A stretch of DNA of 64,000 nt, taken from NCBI RefSeq assembly GCF_010389155.1, contig NC_057769.1, forward strand, positions 32,597,548 through 32,661,547, in the 5' to 3' direction. The position numbers were made by a program, and so were the translations under genes. This DNA comes from Erigeron canadensis. Its lineage: Eukaryota; Streptophyta; Magnoliopsida; Asterales; Asteraceae. Of this stretch, positions 45,920 through 59,900 are shown piece after piece. Below the pieces are notes generated by a model. The model ran no database searches. It saw nothing but the letters and a program-made list of their open reading frames with translations, and was not told where the DNA came from. Each line of letters begins with the position of its first letter. Position 1 is the first letter of the stretch.

Positions 45920-48900
45920 ATGGCGACTAAAATCACTCTAAATATCACTTCGATTCTCATATTAGTATTAGTTTTACAATCTCTCTTAATCCTATCTTTT
46001 TGCTCCAATCAAGACCCAGTGGATGTACTTAAAGGTACCAACTTTTTATTCTTTCTTGGATATTTTGTTTTATTTTATTATTATACTTATTATTATTTTG
46101 CCAAAAGTTTGAGTTACTTTAATTTGAGAACTGGGTTTTTGTTTAAATTGTGTTTACTATTAAAAAGTTTGTTTCTTGATGTGCATTATGTGGTTGGTTA
46201 AGGTTAATAATGATGTATGAAGTAAAAATATGCTAAATTTAGGGTTTTTTTCTATAAATATGTTTTTAATGGTTAATTGTTATCGGTGTTTTAAATATGA
46301 GTTTTTGATGGTTAATAATGTGTTTCATACTCGAATATGTTAAATTTTTATAGACTAGTACGCCGAAAAATGCTGTACAAGAAACTAAACGCCCCCAAAA
46401 ACAACTATCAATTGCCATGTGAAACATTTTTTTTGTGTGTGGGACTGTGGGCTATAGTTAACAAAATCCTTTTCATATTTACACTTTTACCATCAGGTTT
46501 GTTTGGAGGGACATGTGATTTTGTGGTGTTTGGGTGATTAAAATTGGTTTTTAGTAGCTGATTTACTTTAAAAAAAAAGTACTCGCATTTTTAGTGTTTT
46601 CTTTTGTTGAAATTTTTGGGCTTTGTGTGTTTTTACTTGACTTTGTGGTGAGGCACATGCTAGCTTTAGTGGGTGATTGGTTAATGTTCGATGCAAGTGG
46701 TGAAGTTTCTTATATAGATCTTAGGAATTATGATTTTTTAACATTGTCTCTTTTTTTAATTTAGAAGTTGCCTTGCGTATCTAAAAATTGTTTCCGTTTT
46801 GTTTTTCTGAACAAGTGATGGTTTTTATGGGCAAATACAACATATTGTTGAAATTTTGCTTTATTTCCTTTTGAAAGATCGTATATTGCATGATAAGGTT
46901 GTGGAGTATTATATGGGAACATGGGGTTTTTTCCGTTACTTGACTTCATACTATCATGTTTGCATCGAAATATAGGTGATGCATAGTAGATGGCTGGTCC
47001 AAGTTTAATTTAAGTTGTAAATTATTTATTATTAAAGCATTACTTTTAATGTTCATGGGCATACAATTTTAAGTGGATTTGATTTTCATTCTGTATGCTT
47101 TGAGTCACATTAGCATGTTGTTTAACCCAAGTTTGGTCTCTACATATACAGGGATGTATACTATGTGGGTTCTCTCTTTAGGTCATGTGGAACAAGGCTG
47201 TGCCACCCTGCCACTTGTTTTTTTTAGAACGGCAATATATATTAAATTAACAAAAGGAGTCTAGCAAAATACTAGACCCCCCGAATACGAAGAGTACACT
47301 AACAAGTACATTATCTAGAATCAATCAATACACGACCCTAGATACTTCTTGAGACTTGAACTGCGAGGATTACAGAAAAGGTCAAAAAACTCGCACCACT
47401 TACAGGTAGCCACTTAGTTATCCATGTGATTGTATTTTTAATGTGAAAGAAGGCATTATGTTCTACCATATCCAGTGAGATTGTCGTTTCGAGTAAAAGT
47501 CAATATATGGGCTACAAGACCACTGAATTAGAGTATGATGCATTGTGTAATCATATCACTTGGCACTTAGATTTGAAGTATGGTTGAAACACTAATTACT
47601 TTTAATATCATTTGCAAATGCAGGCATTGATATGGGACATCCGACTATTGATGTTAGCCTCATACCAATTCAGGGATCTTCTAAAGGATCTAAAGATGCT
47701 GAAGCCTGCCAACGTGTTCCTGTACATGGCATCTCCAGGATGAAACTTCAGAGTTATGCTAAAGCATATCGAGTTATGCTAGTTCCTTCGGTAGTAATCC
47801 CTGATAAATGGCACAATAGGATACAAATTTGTTTTCACGGGTAAGTAAGAGGATTTTATGTTTCAGTCTTATGCTTTTGTTGGTAGTTGTTAGAGACTGC
47901 AACATGGGTAGGTTAGATAATGGGTCAAAACAAGTTTGACTGGGATTAGGTGGCTTTGGTAGGGTTGGCTCTCACCCACACAACTTTCTGATGTCCACTT
48001 TTTTGTGTAGATATTGAGTAGGTGATTTTGATTACCAAGACCATATTATTACAAATTAACTTAATTTTTTGTATACGAGTTAGGAGGTTGTTTACGCTAA
48101 AAATACACTATTGGAGAAGTTATAAACAGTTTGACACGTTTTCCTTTTTGCTTATGTGACTCATTCAACACATTTAAAGAAAGCATAACCTAAATCAAAC
48201 CATTCATAGGTAATGTTTGAAAAGCCTCATGTGTAGTGGTTGTCTTTGTTATTTTATTTCCCACTTCATTAATCTTTGAGCTAATTTGCAGGAATGCTTC
48301 TCTTGGTTCATGCCAGTGTGAAAAGGATGATTGGAGAACTATTCATAAGGGGTTATGGAGTTCCATTATGTCACCTTATGAGCAAAGATTTGTTGATGTG
48401 AAGTTTGTTGATGGCGTTTCCGGTTCTGTAACAGTCACGCTTGATGAAGGTCAGATGTTTGTCTACATTTATCAAGCCATCATTTTTGCAAGTATACATT
48501 TTTTTTAAAGTGTATATGTATTTCCACAAAGTTTTAAGAATGGTTGATTTTGGACAATTGATGCCAAGTACTTGTTTTTTAAATTAATATTACCGCACGG
48601 TGGAACCCTGTCCAAAACTGATAGTTTATGAATCTTATAGTGTCTTTTTGGCATTTTTACAAGAAAGTTTATGAGTTTGCAAGTAAAGGTCAATCCTGAT
48701 AGTTTAAGAAGTTGTAATCCTGTCTATATGTGATCTTTTGACATTTAGTTTGTTGTACTCTGCAGTGTCACAAGGATGGCGCTACATCTTGCTTATAATG
48801 GGAATTGCGTTACTATTCTTGGCACCTACTGTTAGCAACTGGGTCCCATTTTACTATACCAGTTCTATGGCGATTGGAGTTTTAGCTGTTGTTCTCATAC

Positions 48901-51900
48901 TACTGTACCAGGTACATCTTAACAATTTTTGCCACATTAGATTTTGCCAAATATACAGAGTTATGATATGTTTTTATATATTTATATGGCCATTGGAGTT
49001 CTAACAAATGGTATTCTATTCGTTCACTTGTTTGAATAATTATATTTCTTAATTCTTACTATACGGTCTTTGATATTGGACAGGGGATGAAGTTATTACC
49101 TACTGGCAGGAAAAGTGCCTTCTATTTAAGTATGTATACATCACTGGTAAGTGTCCTTCAACTCTTCAAGTTGCATTCATCTCCATTGCGCAATAAAAAT
49201 AGAGTATTATGTTCGAGTTTTTTGCATCAGTGTAATTACCATATTAATAAGCTTATTGTTATTTTGACTGTGGCCATTGTTTGAGTAAAATAGTAAATAC
49301 GTCGATCAAAGGTGTATTGATCAATCTAGATATGCTATATTGCTATTTTATATGTATGCAAAAGCCTTAAGTATGAAGTTTAGATAATTGGAGTTCATTA
49401 GTAATAGTTAGAAGTGGCAGAATGGGCAGAATAGGTAGTTCAATGACCAGTCTCTCTATTTTAAATGTTTATATAAAAAATGGATGTGTAAATATTTTAA
49501 CAGAAAGTATATTATTATAGTAATACTCTAAATTTTTTGAGCAAAGTGATTTGAGAGGTCGGTTGCACTAAAAGTACATCGACTTTTAACCTGTTGCCCA
49601 TTTGACCTAGTTTCTGTTTCAGCTATTTGTTGATCATAGCTGTGATGGTTATATATTGCCACTCTGGTATTCAAGTTCCATTATGGTTTTTGTTACAATG
49701 TTGTTTTTTACTTTGTTTTCCATCGTTTTCAGCTTGGTGCAGGATCTTTTCTTGTTCACTATGTCGCAATGTTTGTCAATTCAATACTTGCAAATTTTGG
49801 ATTCAGTCAAGAGATGCAAAACCCGGTAAGTTTTTCTTTAATAAAGTGGAGGCATGTTGTGAACCAATATGTCATGATTACTATTTATAAAGAATTGGCA
49901 CAGAGGTAATTCTGGATAAAAAAGCTTACCATCTAGGTATATATCGTATTCCAGTACGCTCAAAAAGATATATGCCCATAAAATATGGGATGGTGGAGTA
50001 TTTTTTTGAATTGAAACACATTTACGGGACCAAATAAGATTTGGTAAAGGGCAACATTTGATAATTTTGTGTTGTTGGTCATGTTTTTAAGAGATAAGTA
50101 AATTGGACGCACAGTTGATGTATAATAACTTACTACATTTCTGGAAGATTTTGTTCAGCAAATTTTGTTATTTTTTAAGAGACAGTTACAATGCTGATTT
50201 TTATTGTTCACAAAATGTGTTAGTGACAAAAACAAATTTTGAATAATTTACTTCAATGAGGTTGAGGTTTTCTAAACCAAGTTAAAAAAACATTTTGTAT
50301 TTCTTTCTTTAGTATTAAATACAAAAAATGCTCTTTAAATGTTTATTATTTTAGCTACCAAACACAAAACACTACAGTGTTTACATTACCAAAAAAGAAA
50401 TAAACATTAAAATATAAGCAAGGTGTAAATGCTACTAATCATGACCTTATCATGTGGATGTATCTGTTTTTAACAGTTGTGCCAATTTTGCAGGTTTCGG
50501 TGTTTCTGCTGCTTTCAATCATTCTTTTAGGAGCCAGCCTCGGTTATTGGCTGGTGCGCAAATATATTATTTCAGAAGATGGAGATGTTGATGAGGACGT
50601 GGCCCTATTTATAAAATGGGCTATGCGTGTCATTGCAGTCACTTCCATATTCCTGGTCAGTAATGTTCATTTGATCACTGTTTATTTTGATATGCCTAGG
50701 TCAAAAAGCTGAAGCATTTTCTACTCTTCGTGTTATACTATCTTTCATGTGTAATTTTCTAGATTGAAGTTTGTTCCTCGGACTTTCTTAACCTTTTGGT
50801 TCCTTTTCAGAGCTCTATTGACACTCCATTGGCATTGGCAGCAGTCGGGTCATCTTTGGCACTATATTATGCAATTAGTTCTATTCAGTGGTGCAATGAT
50901 GAGTAAGTTCTATATTTCCCTGCTTTTCTCTTGTAACTTCCTCTGATGTCAAATTGAGGATAACGTGACAGTATTCTGATTTTTGGTACCTTTGTTAAAC
51001 AGCAAGTGTGTCTATAGTCCTAAATTTTGATCATCAAAAATTATTAAGAGCACAAGTATTATAAGTTGCTTTGTGGCTAGCTATCATGTAGAATTTACAT
51101 GTCTTTAGCATACGTGACCCATTTATTCCGATATCTTCTTCTTTTGGAATAATGTGTAAATTGTCCACCATGTGTTCAAAAGGTTGTACTAAGCCCACCC
51201 AAATATCAAGTGTACTTAGCGTGACAGGCCGCCCACATATCAGTTTTGTTTTGGAAAATTGTAAAATAGCAAAATTCATGAAACTTTATAGCTTTTGACA
51301 CATCTAGAGCTGTAGGCTGACAGGACGATTTTTGAATGTACTTGAAAAGTTCAATTGTATATGGATTGCAGGAAAACGTTCTAAGAATTTTAAGTGGAAT
51401 TTTGTAACTTTACAAATTTATATTGGCAAAAGCTTTGAAGTTATGGGCATCTTAGACTTGTAATTATTTTTGTCAAGTTTCATGCTAGTTTTGGCATAAG
51501 CTAAACAATTGATACTTGGGTGGCCTAAAATGCTGTTTTGATATCTGAGTGACCTTTGTGGTATGTTAGTTTTGGAATTTGGATACTCGGGTGGTCTGTA
51601 AATGCATTATCCTTATTCGTTATAGCAAATAATGTTGTGGGTTTGATTTTTATCCTGTTAAATGTATGTTTTCGATTGTGTTTTGAAATTGCTTATCTTA
51701 GGTTTTAATAATCAGTTTTTATTGTTCTGATAAACCGATACTGTAAATCTATATTTTAGCACTTTAAGAGTCAAATAATCAATTTTGGACTAAATTTTAG
51801 TATTGGGTGCAACACAAATGATTTTCCGAGGGTAAACTAAAGCTAACTATGCATCCTTGTTTCCTTAACCAGTTGGATGTTCCAATCACTAACAATTTGG

Positions 51901-53322
51901 TCTCTCAATCTTTAACAAACATATAGCAATGTCCTTTATAGTTCTTATCTGCTAGCGTATATCACATAATCACTTTCTAAAACGCAGATATAAACAGCTT
52001 TGTAATGTCAATCATAGTTTACGGAGTTGTAAACTGTTCTTTATTCTTAAATTGCTTGTTCGAAGTAGTTGACCAACTGAATTGTAAGATCTTGTTGTCC
52101 GACCAATATGCTATTATTTGATGTAGGGTTCCAACATCATCCAGGAGACTGAAGCTGTGGCAACATAGTGGACAAAAAACACCAAAAGTTGGAGGCGCTG
52201 AATTCCTTAGCCGCCCCAAAAAGTTTAGCCCGTTGGGAAGTCCATGGGACGGTCCAAGAAATTCGTTTGCCTGGTCTGACTCCCCAGTCAAAGGTACACA
52301 CCCCATAAAAATATTAACATCTTTCTTTATTGGCAACTTGTTACACTATATTCATACAGTATCCATTTTGTCGCTTGATGCTATCTTTGGGAATCATAAC
52401 TGAGAGTGGATACTAGAGGTGGTAAAATGAGTGGGTAGTGGAGTTGGGTAACAGGTTAACTATGGGTAAAAAGATATACTACTTCAAATTCAAAGCTACG
52501 CTATTCTCCGAATTTTTACTAATTAAAATACGCATTCTACTACTAGCTGGATGCCTGGATGCCCATGTGAACCCTTTTTTTCTTATTTTTTAGCTTCAAT
52601 TTTTTTTACTACTTTGACATGTTGATAAAACTTACTAGTTGATGTGTACATAAGCAAGTAGGTCGACATTGCTACCTCTAGTGGACACATCTTTAGATCT
52701 CCCATAAAATTTACATCTTTTTCTTTCTTAATCGATTTGGGACCAAAAAACACTTGTCCATATCAAGAAGTTTGCAATGCCTCATTTCTTGAGAATTGTC
52801 TTGACAAAAAATTACCTACTTTCCATTATTGACAAAGAGACTGAATACTTTTCTTAATCCTCCTTCTGAATATTGTAACTACTCTTTTTCATAGAAATAA
52901 AAATGATAATATTTGTCTGTTTCACTTTAGTTATCAGTTATCACTACATTAGTTCATCGTTATTAGCACAATTTGGTCAGTATGGTCATTAAATGTATTT
53001 TGATGATGTAGGTATAATCAATGCATCAGTAGATAGAGGGTCACCCGGAAGTCAACAAGATTTTTACTCGACGTTTCACAAGACCCCAAATAGAAAGAAG
53101 TTCTCCAAGAAAGAATGGGTGGAATTCACTGAAAAATCAACCAGAGAATCGGTTGCTGAGCTGGCATCTACCCCTGAATTCACTGAATGGATGATCAATA
53201 ATGCCAACAGAATCAAACTCCTTCCCAACAATGGATCAGATGATGATGGAAGCGGATCAGATTCTACAGATGGATATGGGGTAAAGAATTCAAAAAGATC
53301 TCGTATCTTCAGCTGGCGGTAG
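45920..53322 (+). CDS. NEMP/DUF2215 nuclear-envelope integral membrane protein
   Basis: Exons: 45920-46034, 47624-47840, 48292-48449, 48766-48911, 49084-49146, 49733-49825, 50494-50655, 50811-50902, 52127-52293, 53012-53322; 1524 bases, 507 residues. Residues 1-30 are a hydrophobic signal sequence. About 35-160 form a lumenal domain (LGSCQCEKDDW, YEQRFVDVKF). Five or so hydrophobic helices follow (WRYILLIMGIALLFLAPTVS, SSMAIGVLAVVLILLYQ, the LGAGSFLVHYVAMFVNSIL block, VSVFLLLSIILLGASLGYWL, MRVIAVTSIFL with LALAAVGSSLALYYAI). The C-terminal tail (from about 350) is hydrophilic, with TPKVGGAEFLSRPKKFSPLGS, KKWVEF-like basic-acidic segments and a Ser/Asp patch. This matches plant DUF2215 proteins such as At1g28760. 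Animal NEMP1 stiffens the nuclear envelope; the plant role is little known. All junctions are GT-AG and in phase. Confidence 0.9.
47218..47408 (-). mobile_element. L1-like LINE 3'-end fragment in NEMP intron 1
   Basis: A T-run at 47218-47225 is followed by AGAACGGCAATATATATTAA, which on the minus strand is the usual plant LINE end with GCCGTTCT before poly-A. GCCACTT occurs just outside both ends (47210 and 47409), a possible short target-site duplication. It shares AAGGAGTCTAGCAAAATACT-like sequence with 6144-6445. Confidence 0.5.
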
Positions 53323-53957
53323 CTACAATTCACCGATTTTCTGGTTTTGGTCGGGGTTGATGTACTTGCGATTATCTTAGAAGTTTTAGAGATGAAAATT
53401 TGTGTAGCTTCAAGTCTTTGTTCGTCTTCTTGGACTGTTTACCAAGTAGAGTTTGCGGTAAGCTTTCAGTGGAATGTATATATAGTTTTCATTGTTTGAT
53501 GTATAAGTCAGTAGTTTAGGCTGATTTTTACTAGTGACTATCATAGCAACAAACCTTACTCATGTGTTTACTGTTAGATGATTATAATGATTTTCTTTAG
53601 TGATATAAAGTTCATTTTGACAGGTTTCACACAGTTTTCTTCATTTATTATTAATGTTAGAAGTTATCATAAAGGTTTAAATTCCAAGTAACAACAAATC
53701 TGCCATCTTTCTATACTTTCCTACTTTGCTGCCGTCTGTTATTTGTCTTAATTACTTGATTCAAGTATGAATTCAGTTCCCTAACTATAACTAAATCATG
53801 CAAATAATTGCAATTATTGGTACGAAAGTACATATTGTTTGGTAATTTTGACCATGCATACAATATCGCAAAAAACACATATTTTTTCATACAAACAAAC
53901 AATTCTAATCAAACATGCATATTTTCTTTTTGATGCAAAGGTAATGAAGAGCTTCTA
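53323..53957. other. Spacer between convergent NEMP and BAHD genes
   Basis: It contains the 3' UTRs of the two genes. No repeat or further gene is seen. Confidence 0.55.
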
Positions 53958-56900
53958 CTACATCAACATTTTATTTAGCTCTTTGATAAATTTCTCCATT
54001 GTAGAGTTTGGCAAGGATAAGGATATCATGATTCCAGATTCACCTTTGCTGTTTGTAGAAGACACGTAGTAACTGAAGACATCCGGGCGGTAAGCTAATT
54101 CCCCAAAGGCAGGCCCTCCATAAGTTGCTTTCCCCCACCCGAAATCTATTTCATCGAATCCAACTCTGGTTAGGTTTGAGATTGCATATGTGGAATCATA
54201 GTTGTAAGATGGCCGCCCTCTAATAACCAATACGTCAATTGTTGACCTGACAAACTCTTCGGATACACTAGATTTGGCCTTCCTCACAAGTTGTAATGCA
54301 TGGGCTAATGGTTTGTTTGACAAGTCTTGAGCTGTTGAACTCGCACATGGATGAACGACACAGTTTCCATAATATCCTACAGGAATAGGAGGGTTCAACT
54401 TAGCACGTGCATTGACAGCAAACATAAAACGCATCTCTTGCTCAGGATTAGGTTCTAAGGCAATCGTGCGACAACGCCATATACTAGCTGTTAGTACCTC
54501 ATAAGTAGTACAATTTTTTATATCATCTGGAACAGACCTACGAAGAGCTGAGACCTCGGAAGGTCCAAAGAAAAATGTTTTTGGGGTCATCTGATCATCC
54601 ATCTTCATGTGGGAGTCTTTGGGGTTCGTTTTTTCCTTATACTCGGGGTGAATAAATTTCACACATGGCGGGTCTCTTGCAAAAAGCAACTCTCTTTGCC
54701 AAACGGGCAAAATGGATGGTTGAGATGCACCTTGGGCAATTTCACCCAATGCAATCAGGAACTGTGCCGCTCCTTGCCCGTCACACATGGTATGATTCAT
54801 TCGTGAAGCGAAAATAAAACCTCCACATAAAAGACGAGTCACCTATAAACAAAAGATTAATCGCTGAAATGATATGTAATTTAATGATAATTACATGACT
54901 TTTTCGATTATATATGATTCAAACATAAAATCAAAATGTAATAAACTTGAAAAGTTGATAGTAGTAGTATACCATAACATGATGTTAGTATATAAATCAA
55001 TAGTTTCATGATTTACCCAAACAATATAGTCTTTTCTTAGACACTCTTACAGTTGAGTCCAAATTTACCGTTTAAAAATAAATTAAATAAGCGAGCAAAC
55101 GAAACAAACAAACAGGGTTTTTCCTTTTTAAGTTATTTGGGATGCATGGGTCATTAAATGATTATATATATAGTTTAACTAGAGTATTCTATAATCATTT
55201 CTAAAGTTTTCCCCATCCCACCCCAAAATTTGTTTACCTAAGCAAATCTAAACACAAGATTTTTGGTGAAAGCATCAGAAATCTTGAGTGTTTTGAGCAA
55301 TTTGTTATTAAACACCTTTTGTTATTTATTTTATAATTATTTCGGTTCTACATGTAACTCTTCTTGAGTAAGTTTAATGATACAAGTATATATAAATATC
55401 AATCTTGGGTTGAATCAGTAATTCAAATGAAAGCTAGAGTAAGAGCTCGAGAGCTAGGATGAAAGATAGGAAGGGATATTCTAAAGGCACAAGCGTAAGA
55501 GATAGAAGGTTGTCTTTGAGGATAGGATAGTCGGACAAGGAATACAACTTCTTTCTATAGATAAGATAAGTTTGTAACTTCAGGTCGAATCACTAGAATG
55601 CATACTATTCTGAGGGTAGGCATTCGTCGTCCCTCAATCGCTTACTAATATGCTTTATCTCATATAGCAGCACTCTAAGACCCTTTTTCCACCTTACTGG
55701 CTTTAGATAAGGGTCCCAGATCGTAACATAAATTTCATTGTTGAAGGTACCTAAGCTTGATATCAAAAAGCTGAAAGCATTAAGAATGAGTTTTTTTTAG
55801 GATGATGCAGAAAATGCCTTGGTTTAAATGGAACTCTTTATACATAACCACATACATATATCTACACAAGTATTTGATATTGATACTGATACAACCTTTT
55901 CTAAAAATCAATATAAAATACTTTTGTTTAGTAAATATATGATTACTTTTTACATTGTTCAAATCTTTATTATCTAATAATTATAGTTATAAATTATATA
56001 TAATGATATTAAATATTATCCTATCATTTTTATTTTTTCATTCTTACTATATTATATACTCTTTTCCTCTTATTTTAAATATCATATTTTGACTTTTTGA
56101 GTTTTTATTTTCTTCAAAGTTTGACCATATATAAATACTTTTGTTTATGTTATATAATAATTGATAAAAATGATATCAATGAAAATACATTTACAACCTA
56201 ATATATGAATTTTTATGATAAAGTACAACTCCTTGTTTAACTTCACAAAAGTTAGTTATATTTTGTTGGTGAGAAGTCTTATACTAGTGAATTAAATACA
56301 CAAAAGTTAGTTATATTCTGTTAGTGAGAAGTCTTATACTAGTGAGTAAAATACGCAAAAGTTAGTTATATTTTGTTGGTGAGAAGTCTTATATTAGTGA
56401 ATTAAATACACCTGTATAAGATTTAAACTATGAATAAATAAATAATATATGTATGATATTTTGAAAATGGGTCTACCATGATGGCCCCACACAATTAGGG
56501 ATGAGCATAAAGCCCGGAAACCCGAAAACCGGCCTAAGACCGACCGAACCCGGACCTACCCGACCCGGACCGGATGCCAAACGGTCCGGTCCTTGGTTCC
56601 TAGTTTAAGGTATATTCGGTTCTCGGGTCGGTTCGGTCCAAACCCGGTAAAAACCCAGAGACCGAAAAAACCCCGGAAATAACACTAATATGTATGTTGT
56701 GGGTATTGGGTTAGGCTTTTCTCGTTTTTATACTGATATGTATAAAGGATTCGCCAAATCTTATCTATAAAAATTAAACTAATAAGTTTTAGTTTTAGTT
56801 TTGGAAAACTAGACGTTTCCCTCTACCTTTCGATCTGTCGATCTGATCATACACACGCACTGAATATTTAAATACCACTTAATATTCAACTTAACAAAAA

Positions 56901-59900
56901 AAAAAAAAAAAACCTACCACAATCTTCCTTCATTTTTTTTTTCTTTCGAAAATCATATTACAAGAACAATGTCATGGAATGAAATGGAAATTTGGAAATG
57001 TAATTTTATTGTTCTCGTTCTTCTGTTTCTTTTGGTTACATAATGTAACTTAAATTCTGCTTTGTAATTTTGTATTTTGTTGATGCGTATTTTGTTTCTT
57101 GTTTATGTTGATGTATGTCACATACATATAGGTGGGATGAAGCCCAACTTTTATAGCCCAACAAAGTTCATGTCAAAAAACGGGTCTAATCGGGTAGAAC
57201 CGAGACCGAACCGATAATTTTTGGGTTAGACCGAACCGAACCGATCACTGATCGGGTCGGTCTTCGGTTCCTAGTTTGTGCATTTTTCGGGTTTTGGGTT
57301 TTACCGGTCCGGGTTCGGGACCATGCTCATCCCTACACACAATAAATGCCAAATATAAACATTAATGAGTATGGTTATACGACTCAAGTTTTCAACATAT
57401 TGCATGCAATATTAACTCCATTTGCCGCCGCCTCAAAATAAAATAACACACACATACAATGCACAATAAGATGGGAAAATGAAAAGCTAAACTTATGTCA
57501 CAGACTAGTGTTTGAAATATCAGCCTTTAAATAAGGTTGTGCATGACCCAATTTGTGAGGTTTTATCTTAAGATTTAGACAAACCTAAATAATTGCTTTG
57601 ATGTTTTTCTAAACCAAACTATCCATTATAATGTGTCCAACCACACTAGTGAGAACCAATTAAGTTGGTTTGACTTGACTAGTTTAGTGATTATCTTTTA
57701 AATTTCAATAGAATAAAACTATGTAGTAATGTAAAATCAGTGACAAGTACTCATATTAAATACTCTCCACGTCCTAATTTTAATGTTGAGATTTGACTTA
57801 TTGAGTTTTTCTTCTCTAGTTTTGACCATAAGTATTTTTGAATGTATTATATAATATCTAATGAAATTTATATCAATGAAAAATATATCTAAAACTCAGT
57901 CTATACATATATATTTACATCATTTATTGTATAACACACACGAAACAATTTACGATCAAAGTTGCGAAATAAATACTTCAAAAGTCAAAATAGAACATTC
58001 AATTTGGGACGATGAGTATTAATATTCATAATATAAAACAATATTAAAATCTGATTAATATCACAAAATAATAAAATTATAAAAATAAGATTATGTTTAC
58101 ATATATTAATCTAATGCTTCGGTTTGATTTAAATGGTTGGTTTTACCTCTAAAACCATAAACTAAACCATAAGAACGGTTTAAGGAGAAACCAAACCGTG
58201 GGTCTAATTTTTTGATGCCAACCCACCAAACCATCCGACTGTTTTGATTTAATCGGTTTAGCTGGTTTCAACCAAACCATGCACATCCTTACCTTGTTCC
58301 AACCGTCTCATGCTATATGTCGAAAGGTAAGCCACCTAAGGGAAGACCGGTTGTGTCAATGCCCGATTTTGGTCATCTGGCAAAGTCTAGTTTAGTTTTG
58401 GGAATGACGAGTATATTAATTTTACAAAGCTTCTTGACGAACATACCATCCATTTCAAAATTTATACCATCGGTACAAAGTTTTCCAAAAATATGTCCTT
58501 CGTTTCCTTGATGCTAATAATGATTATATAGATATATTTTAGGTAAAATAAAACAAGTATTAAAGTAAAATAAATAAAACAATAGGTTTTTTTTCTATGA
58601 AAATCATCGTGCATCATGAAAATCATTGTGCATCAATTGCTTCGTAAATCTTCGTGCATCAATTTAACTATGATCTAAGGGTCAAAATCTTGTCTTATTT
58701 GTTTTACTTTAATGTTTGTTTTACAACCCCTAGATAGATAATAATACAAGTATAGGGGTTTGGTTTGTATTCATGTACCTATGCGTTTTAGATTATGATT
58801 TAGACGAACATAACTTAGAGACATTCACGTACTTAAGATAAAAAAATTAAACAAAGATTTAGCCACTTTCGAATAGCTTACGAATAGTTTCACCTTATGA
58901 TAGTTTGACTCGTTAGTTTTCTTAATTACGGCACTTCGTTGTACAATTTGAAATTTTTATTTGAACAAACATTATAATTTGGATAAGGAATTTTATTGGT
59001 AAAGTTAGAGAGATATTCACCATTAAACTAAAATCAAATGTCAAGATTCATATTTGTTTTTTGAATCTTAACCCTTGATAATTTAATGGTTAAAGATTGT
59101 CTAACTTCATTTATAAAGTTGATACAACTTTAGAGAATCTCTATCCATTAGAACCAAAGATTGCTAGCTAGCCAATACAAAGATGGGAGATGATATTTGA
59201 ACGGTACGGAGTCAGAAAACTTATTGCAAGGGGGCAAATTTAGAAGTTGTATGTTATAGTCATGATTAGTCCTCAAATATTTAATGCCTAAGGCGAGTCA
59301 GTTTGATATGTTATACTATAATTTCGAAAAGTACACTCATTAATTAGTTTAAATATCTAGATGATATAGTAACTTTTAAACTCTATAGTTTTCTATATAA
59401 TGATCTAGTTTGCAAGAATTAATAACGAGTACCAATTTACGAAAATTTAATTACTTTACTTACGAATTTACTTTAAAAAGCAATATATCTTTGTTCAAAA
59501 TGTCAATATTCATTAAGAAACAATTTAAAAAATTAGCGTTTAGTTGCAGTTAACAATTTTAAGACTATGGTTATTTCAAAAGGAAAAAAGGTTACAGTTA
59601 TGAACTATTGTTAATGTTTTAGTAGTTTTTCTTATAAATAAACGAGCATATTACCCGTGCGTTGCGGCGGATATGATTGAAAGAGTTTCGATTGTTATAG
59701 TCTTAAAATCTTTTAATATCGTTGATTACGATCTCTTCTTGATCTTGAAATCTTTTGATCTCGTTAATTATGACTTTTGCTTGATCGCGATCCATATTAA
59801 TAGACGCTGTAACGCCATAATTCCCGACTCCATATGAATATGTTGTGTGTGTTTTAGGGTATAGAGAAGACAGATATTAATGTTTAATGTGTCTGCTTTT

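Noticed and set aside
53958..54842. The 294-codon BAHD frame as a complete short gene
   Set aside because: It starts at a GTG directly after a splice acceptor and lacks the N-terminal half, which is found in phase at 60732-61175.
58317..58511. 64-codon frame beginning [19 protein letters not shown]
   Set aside because: There is no recognisable family, the frame switches midway, and it lies between two transposons in an intron.
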